Assembly: GCF_037102585.1 (NCBI RefSeq)
Contig: NW_027043820.1
Location: 496,001 to 560,000, forward strand
Length of the DNA: 64,000 nucleotides
Direction: 5' to 3'
DNA from: Saccharomycopsis crataegensis
Lineage: Eukaryota > Ascomycota > Saccharomycetes > Ascoideales > Saccharomycopsidaceae
Part shown: positions 59,905 to 64,000 of the stretch, in pieces
Position numbering within the stretch: position 1 is the stretch's first letter
Layout of the letters: each line of letters starts with the position of its first letter
Notes under the pieces: generated by a model
Database searches by the model: none
Told to the model about the DNA's origin: nothing
What the model saw: only the letters and a program-made list of their open reading frames with translations
Made by a program: the position numbers and the translations under genes

Positions 59905-62900
59905 TCACACCAACTGATCATACAAAATCTTGATCCATGGCTGACGGAACTTATTCTTACTAATTACCAGATCCAAAAGTCTGAGCCAATTCATCTTCTC
60001 GTACTGCGAATCAGCAACAAATTCAATGGTTTCCCCATTCATGAACTTGATCTTGAACCCTTGATGCATAATGATCTCCTCACTCAACCGTCGATTATTC
60101 TTGCTATTGTTATTACTAGTGGTCCCCGCAATGTAGTTTTTCTTGATATTCGACGAAATCAACCCCACCGCTTTGATCAAATTGATCTTCGCTCTGGTTT
60201 TTTTAGAAAACTCATTGTGGGCGATCAAATCGGTACCGTTCAACGTAAACCATCGGCGTTTCAAGTAATTGCAATCACCACCTTCTTGCGATAAGAACCC
60301 TTCGTAATTCACTTGCAATTGCTTTTGATACTCTTTCACCGCTTCGTAAGCGATATGGATACTTGGTGGGAACACTTCGTTGATCTTGCTCCGGGGAATG
60401 TATAACATTTGTAATTCGAGTTTGCCAATTCGGTAAGGCTGACGCTTTTTCACTTGATGGTTGCGTTCTTCATAAGTTTCCCATTCGTTGAAACAGGTGA
60501 CGTCGAAATTACAGGCTTTGCCAGTGATCAACGGCTCGTATTGGGCAAAATCCACATAAGCTCTAGCAAACGACCCGTCTTTCGCCATCTTGGTATCCCA
60601 AGGATCGGTCTTGTCGATCTTTGATACCAACCGTTTCCTGGTCTTGTAAATGGTTTTATGACCCAACAAACCTCCAAGCACCCGCTTCCGCACGGGGTAC
60701 TTCTCGGTGATCTCGATCAATTTCTCGGTCCCCTCATATTCATACGACGCTTTCAACGTCAAGATGAACTCCAAATTATCGCTGACCGTCAATTCAAATT
60801 CTTGGTTGATGCTGGTATTGGTATGCAAATCCACTTCAGGAGTGGAAATACAGTGGATCCCATTATCCAAAATCAACGAGAATTTGGCATTGTGGGCATC
60901 GACCGCCGGTAAGTCTAAGTTCTTTAATCCAACGATTCTAACGTACAATCTACCTTGATCGTCCTTTGGCAAGTTGATATCGTAATAATTCTGTTCATCT
61001 TCAAGAATCGGTTCGGGTGGTTGCTGGAATGATGATGGTGGGTGCCCAGAATATTTAGGATCTCTGCCGCTGATCGAGGTACTGATGGAACTTCCATCAT
61101 GGATCGATCCGCATAATGATTGACCACGTTTACTAGAGGCAGAAATACGGTGTAATTTTGGGGCGGTGATTTGTCGTTCGTAAATCGAGCCAGAAGTCGA
61201 AGAAAACCTAAATGGTTGCTGCTGCTGTTGTTGTCTATCATCGGAATTTATAGAAGCCACTCGGTCCCCAACTTTCTGTTGCTGTTGTTGTTGTTGTTGT
61301 AATTCTTTGAGAGCTCCTGACTTTCTTTTTCTAACGTTGATCTCTTTACCAAAACTGTTTCTTGCACTGACATAATTCGAGGTGGCTCCACTACCCCCAC
61401 TGGTTTTCCTGCTGCGTGCACTTTGTGATCCATTGGAAACTTTGATTTCCCGTTGTTGGGGTTTACTAACGATCCCTTGATAAATATGAGGTTTCTTGCT
61501 GTTGAAAATCTCGTTAGGGATCTTTTGTTTGCCGTACTCTTCAGGGCCATCGATCATTTTTTCGTCCAATTTCGCAACGATCAATTCATTTTTACTGATT
61601 CTTGTGGTATACCCTCGCACCACTTGCTCTTCATCATCTTGTAAATCTTCAAACCTTGAGAGTTCTTGGGTGAATTCTTGTTCGAAATCAGCGTTCCCGA
61701 AATGTTGTTCTGGCAATAACGGTTGAGGGATCTTGGATAACTCGTCCTTGATATGATCCAACATCCCATCTTCCTCTTCATCATCATCTTCAGGACCCAT
61801 GATTTCTACATCCTCATTGTCGTCATCTTCTTCTTCATCGTCGTCGATATCTTCACCATCACTGTTGCCACGATCAATAGTATCGTTGATGAAATTACCC
61901 CCGACCCTTCCATTGCGATCGGTGGTAATGCTATCGTCGATATTATTATTATTATTATCATTATTATGATTTTGATTTTGATGATTTTGGTACTTCTTGG
62001 AACCGGTACCACTACGAAGACTGATTTTTCTTTTGGTCTTCAACATTTTCTTGATTTCCACCGAGTTCATACTAGGAGAGCTCTTCATACTTTGACTTCT
62101 AATAGTACTGGCCTTTTGATGTTGGTGGTTATTATTATTTTCTGATTCCTTATGTTTCATGTTGGCCCAGATGTTGAGGACATCTTCAGAAGACGATAAC
62201 GAATCTTGGGTTGGCGATCTTGGGAACAGTGGCTTATCAAACACCGGCTTATTAGGTTTATCGAAATCATGCTTATTGGAGAAGATCTTGGTGGTCTTAG
62301 AAGTGGCCCCAGAGTTAGAAACTCCTTTGGTGGTCATTGCAATCCCGCTCTTGGTGGCGTATTCATTGGTCTTTGATAACAAAGTGTCCAATACACTGTT
62401 GGTGAGTCTTGTTGGGGCTAACGATCTGTGACTATCGTCTGCAACAGTTTGCGACGAAGTGTTTTTTGGGTCTAACCCTGGCATGAATGACGAATTCACC
62501 AGTTGTTGTTGTTGTTCTTTTTCTTTCTTCAATTGCATCAACTTGAGGGTGAAATTCGACGCAGTGGAGTCGTTGGATACTTCATTTACTCGTGAATCGT
62601 CATTAGGGGTGGTGTTGGCATCTTTATTTGATTCAATAAATACCGATTCAGAAAACGGTTTGAACGCCTCTTGATCGTCTTGTTTGATAGAAATATCTTG
62701 ATTTCTGAGCCTTTCGAATGAATCATCAATTTGATTCTGCAGTGGTTCTTCTTGTTGTTCTTGCATGATTTGATCTTCGGAAACTTCTTCTTCTTCTTCT
62801 TGTGGATCATCCATCGGTATTCCATTACCAGACAAATCTTCTTCTTCGTCGATTTTGTTGAAACTTGGGGTTATCGGAGGGTTAAACGATGCATAAAACC

Positions 62901-64000
62901 CAGAATGGTCCATGGTAGATTCGCCTAACGGAGTGACACTGGACCCAATGGAACTAAGTCTACTTTCTGGTTTGCCGACTTTACCACTAGATTGGGTCGA
63001 CGAGATAGTTGGGTCGGTGATTTCGATATCTTCGAAAATATCTTTAGATTTGTGAGCCCCAGAAATGTGCTTTGAATCATTCATATAATCGCCAATGGTG
63101 AATTCATCTTTGGAAGATTCTTCCTCTTCTCCAACTTTGGAAGATTCGATTTCTTGGGGTTGAGAAACTTTTTTCACCGCATTGGGACGTTTGATCGAGT
63201 CACGATTGGCAGTGAACGCATTATTGACATTTTGTCTGACGCTATTCAAAATCACATCGTCGTAATATTTCTCACTGCTATTGGAGACAATACGGTGGTT
63301 ATTGTGGTTTCTGTACCGTTCGTATAGGTTGTGGTTTTCCTTGATGATGGTTGATGGGGTTCTATCTGGAGGCAACACCGAGTCCAAGGTATCTTCCAAA
63401 TGGCTCATGTTTTTTCTTTTGGAAGGAGAAGAAGTAGAATTGAAATCAAACCGGTTGACGGTGGCATTTGAATCATTGATGAGGTCATCCAACGTGTAAT
63501 CTCTGGCAGTGGTGGCGGTGGTCCTATTCTCATTGATGTTTAAATCTTGCAATTTGCCATCGATTTCCATCGATTGATCACTATCGATTAATTCACCATC
63601 GTTTTTGATGTAATTTTCCTTTTTCATCCGAAGTTTTGGAATGGCGATCGAGGTTGGAGGGTAGACTTCTGAGACATTACCATTTTCAAACGAGTCGAGA
63701 TTATCATATAATTCGACTTCGCTATATTGATTACTGAGATCCTGGTTATTACTATTATTATTATTATTATTATTATTGGTATTATTGGTATTATTGTGGA
63801 GACCCTGGCCATTATTGTTGAGATTATAAAATCTTAAATCCTGTTGTAAAGACTCGGATTGCGGCAAGGTCTGGGGCATTGGAGGCAAGGGTTTAGGATG
63901 ATCTGAGTGCATTGTTGTTGTTGTCCCAGAGTTTGTCAAGTTGGGTTTCCAAGTCGATTGGAAGTTTGTGGTGGTGGTGGCTATTTTGGACGACGAGTTG
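59905..64000 (-). CDS. BUD4: Bud-site selection protein Bud4 (anillin-like), N-terminus outside window
   Basis: The frame is open from the right edge (64000) to TGA 59905, at least 1365 codons; the true start lies outside, since the codons before the internal Met at 63912 look coding (SSSKIATTTTNFQSTWKPNL). A long disordered acidic region has Asn, Gln and Asp/Glu runs. The anillin-homology/C2-like region begins DDQGRLYVRIVGLKNLDLPAVDAHNAKF (about 61000-60900). The C-terminal PH domain runs from LKRRWFTLNGTDLIAHNEF to EKMNWLRLLDLVI. Bud4 binds septins and GTP-Bud3 partners at the bud neck and marks axial bud sites; in Candida (Int1) it also affects septin rings and filamentation. Confidence 0.9.
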   Translation of the reverse strand, partial: NSSSKIATTTTNFQSTWKPNLTNSGTTTTMHSDHPKPLPPMPQTLPQSESLQQDLRFYNLNNNGQGLHNNTNNTNNNNNNNNSNNQDLSNQYSEVELYDNLDSFENGNVSEVYPPTSIAIPKLRMKKENYIKNDGELIDSDQSMEIDGKLQDLNINENRTTATTARDYTLDDLINDSNATVNRFDFNSTSSPSKRKNMSHLEDTLDSVLPPDRTPSTIIKENHNLYERYRNHNNHRIVSNSSEKYYDDVILNSVRQNVNNAFTANRDSIKRPNAVKKVSQPQEIESSKVGEEEESSKDEFTIGDYMNDSKHISGAHKSKDIFEDIEITDPTISSTQSSGKVGKPESRLSSIGSSVTPLGESTMDHSGFYASFNPPITPSFNKIDEEEDLSGNGIPMDDPQEEEEEVSEDQIMQEQQEEPLQNQIDDSFERLRNQDISIKQDDQEAFKPFSESVFIESNKDANTTPNDDSRVNEVSNDSTASNFTLKLMQLKKEKEQQQQLVNSSFMPGLDPKNTSSQTVADDSHRSLAPTRLTNSVLDTLLSKTNEYATKSGIAMTTKGVSNSGATSKTTKIFSNKHDFDKPNKPVFDKPLFPRSPTQDSLSSSEDVLNIWANMKHKESENNNNHQHQKASTIRSQSMKSSPSMNSVEIKKMLKTKRKISLRSGTGSKKYQNHQNQNHNNDNNNNNIDDSITTDRNGRVGGNFINDTIDRGNSDGEDIDDDEEEDDDNEDVEIMGPEDDDEEEDGMLDHIKDELSKIPQPLLPEQHFGNADFEQEFTQELSRFEDLQDDEEQVVRGYTTRISKNELIVAKLDEKMIDGPEEYGKQKIPNEIFNSKKPHIYQGIVSKPQQREIKVSNGSQSARSRKTSGGSGATSNYVSARNSFGKEINVRKRKSGALKELQQQQQQQQKVGDRVASINSDDRQQQQQQPFRFSSTSGSIYERQITAPKLHRISASSKRGQSLCGSIHDGSSISTSISGRDPKYSGHPPSSFQQPPEPILEDEQNYYDINLPKDDQGRLYVRIVGLKNLDLPAVDAHNAKFSLILDNGIHCISTPEVDLHTNTSINQEFELTVSDNLEFILTLKASYEYEGTEKLIEITEKYPVRKRVLGGLLGHKTIYKTRKRLVSKIDKTDPWDTKMAKDGSFARAYVDFAQYEPLITGKACNFDVTCFNEWETYEERNHQVKKRQPYRIGKLELQMLYIPRSKINEVFPPSIHIAYEAVKEYQKQLQVNYEGFLSQEGGDCNYLKRRWFTLNGTDLIAHNEFSKKTRAKINLIKAVGLISSNIKKNYIAGTTSNNNSKNNRRLSEEIIMHQGFKIKFMNGETIEFVADSQYEKMNWLRLLDLVISKNKFRQPWIKILYDQLV

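Overview
The window comes from a budding yeast (Saccharomycotina). The genes are compact, mostly intronless and have clear yeast orthologues (PRP5, PHS1, STU2, TRM9, SMF3, MSG5, NUP120, CCT6, BUD4). CTG is rare as a codon in the host genes. Where I can compare it, for example codon 119 of TRM9, it falls where relatives carry Ser or Thr, so a CUG-Ser clade yeast is likely. I cannot name the species.

Positions 1 to about 32.3 kb are almost entirely transposable elements nested in one another around one tRNA-Ala(AGC) gene (30090-30162). Left of the tRNA, from outermost to innermost: a 5'-truncated LINE (17962-19690) holds a Ty1/copia fragment with heat-shock-element LTRs (17096-17961). That fragment is cut by a second copia family (1-17095). 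The second family carries a solo LTR (832-1243) and a Tc1/mariner-like DNA transposon (4090-16401). The DNA transposon carries a third copia element (4421-14554), and that one carries a fourth (5793-10756). Each junction visible on both sides has a target duplication: TA for the DNA transposon, 5 bp for the LTR elements. A Ty3/gypsy element (19714-30083, duplication TTATA) lies immediately 5' of the tRNA gene, and its right LTR was split by two tandem LINEs. A second copy of the DNA transposon (30351-32164) lies just beyond the tRNA inside an LTR-like repeat.

The most striking signal is in one copia family. Its LTRs carry 2, 5, 6 or 11 tandem copies of a 19-bp unit, most of them a perfect heat shock element (GAAnnTTCnnGAA), placed just upstream of the TATA box. 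The sibling family instead carries a tRNA-derived, SINE-like module in its LTR.

From 33.5 kb to the end the window is ordinary single-copy sequence: MCY1-like cysteine synthase, PRP5, PHS1, STU2 (with a 5' intron), a GPI17-like gene, a low-complexity putative secreted protein with a decayed paralogue upstream, TRM9, SMF3, a possible 54-codon ORF, MSG5/CPP1, NUP120, CCT6 and BUD4 (running off the right edge). These serve unrelated cell functions (splicing, very-long-chain fatty acid synthesis, microtubule dynamics, GPI anchoring, tRNA modification, metal transport, MAP kinase shut-off, nuclear pore, chaperonin, bud-site selection) and do not form a functional cluster.
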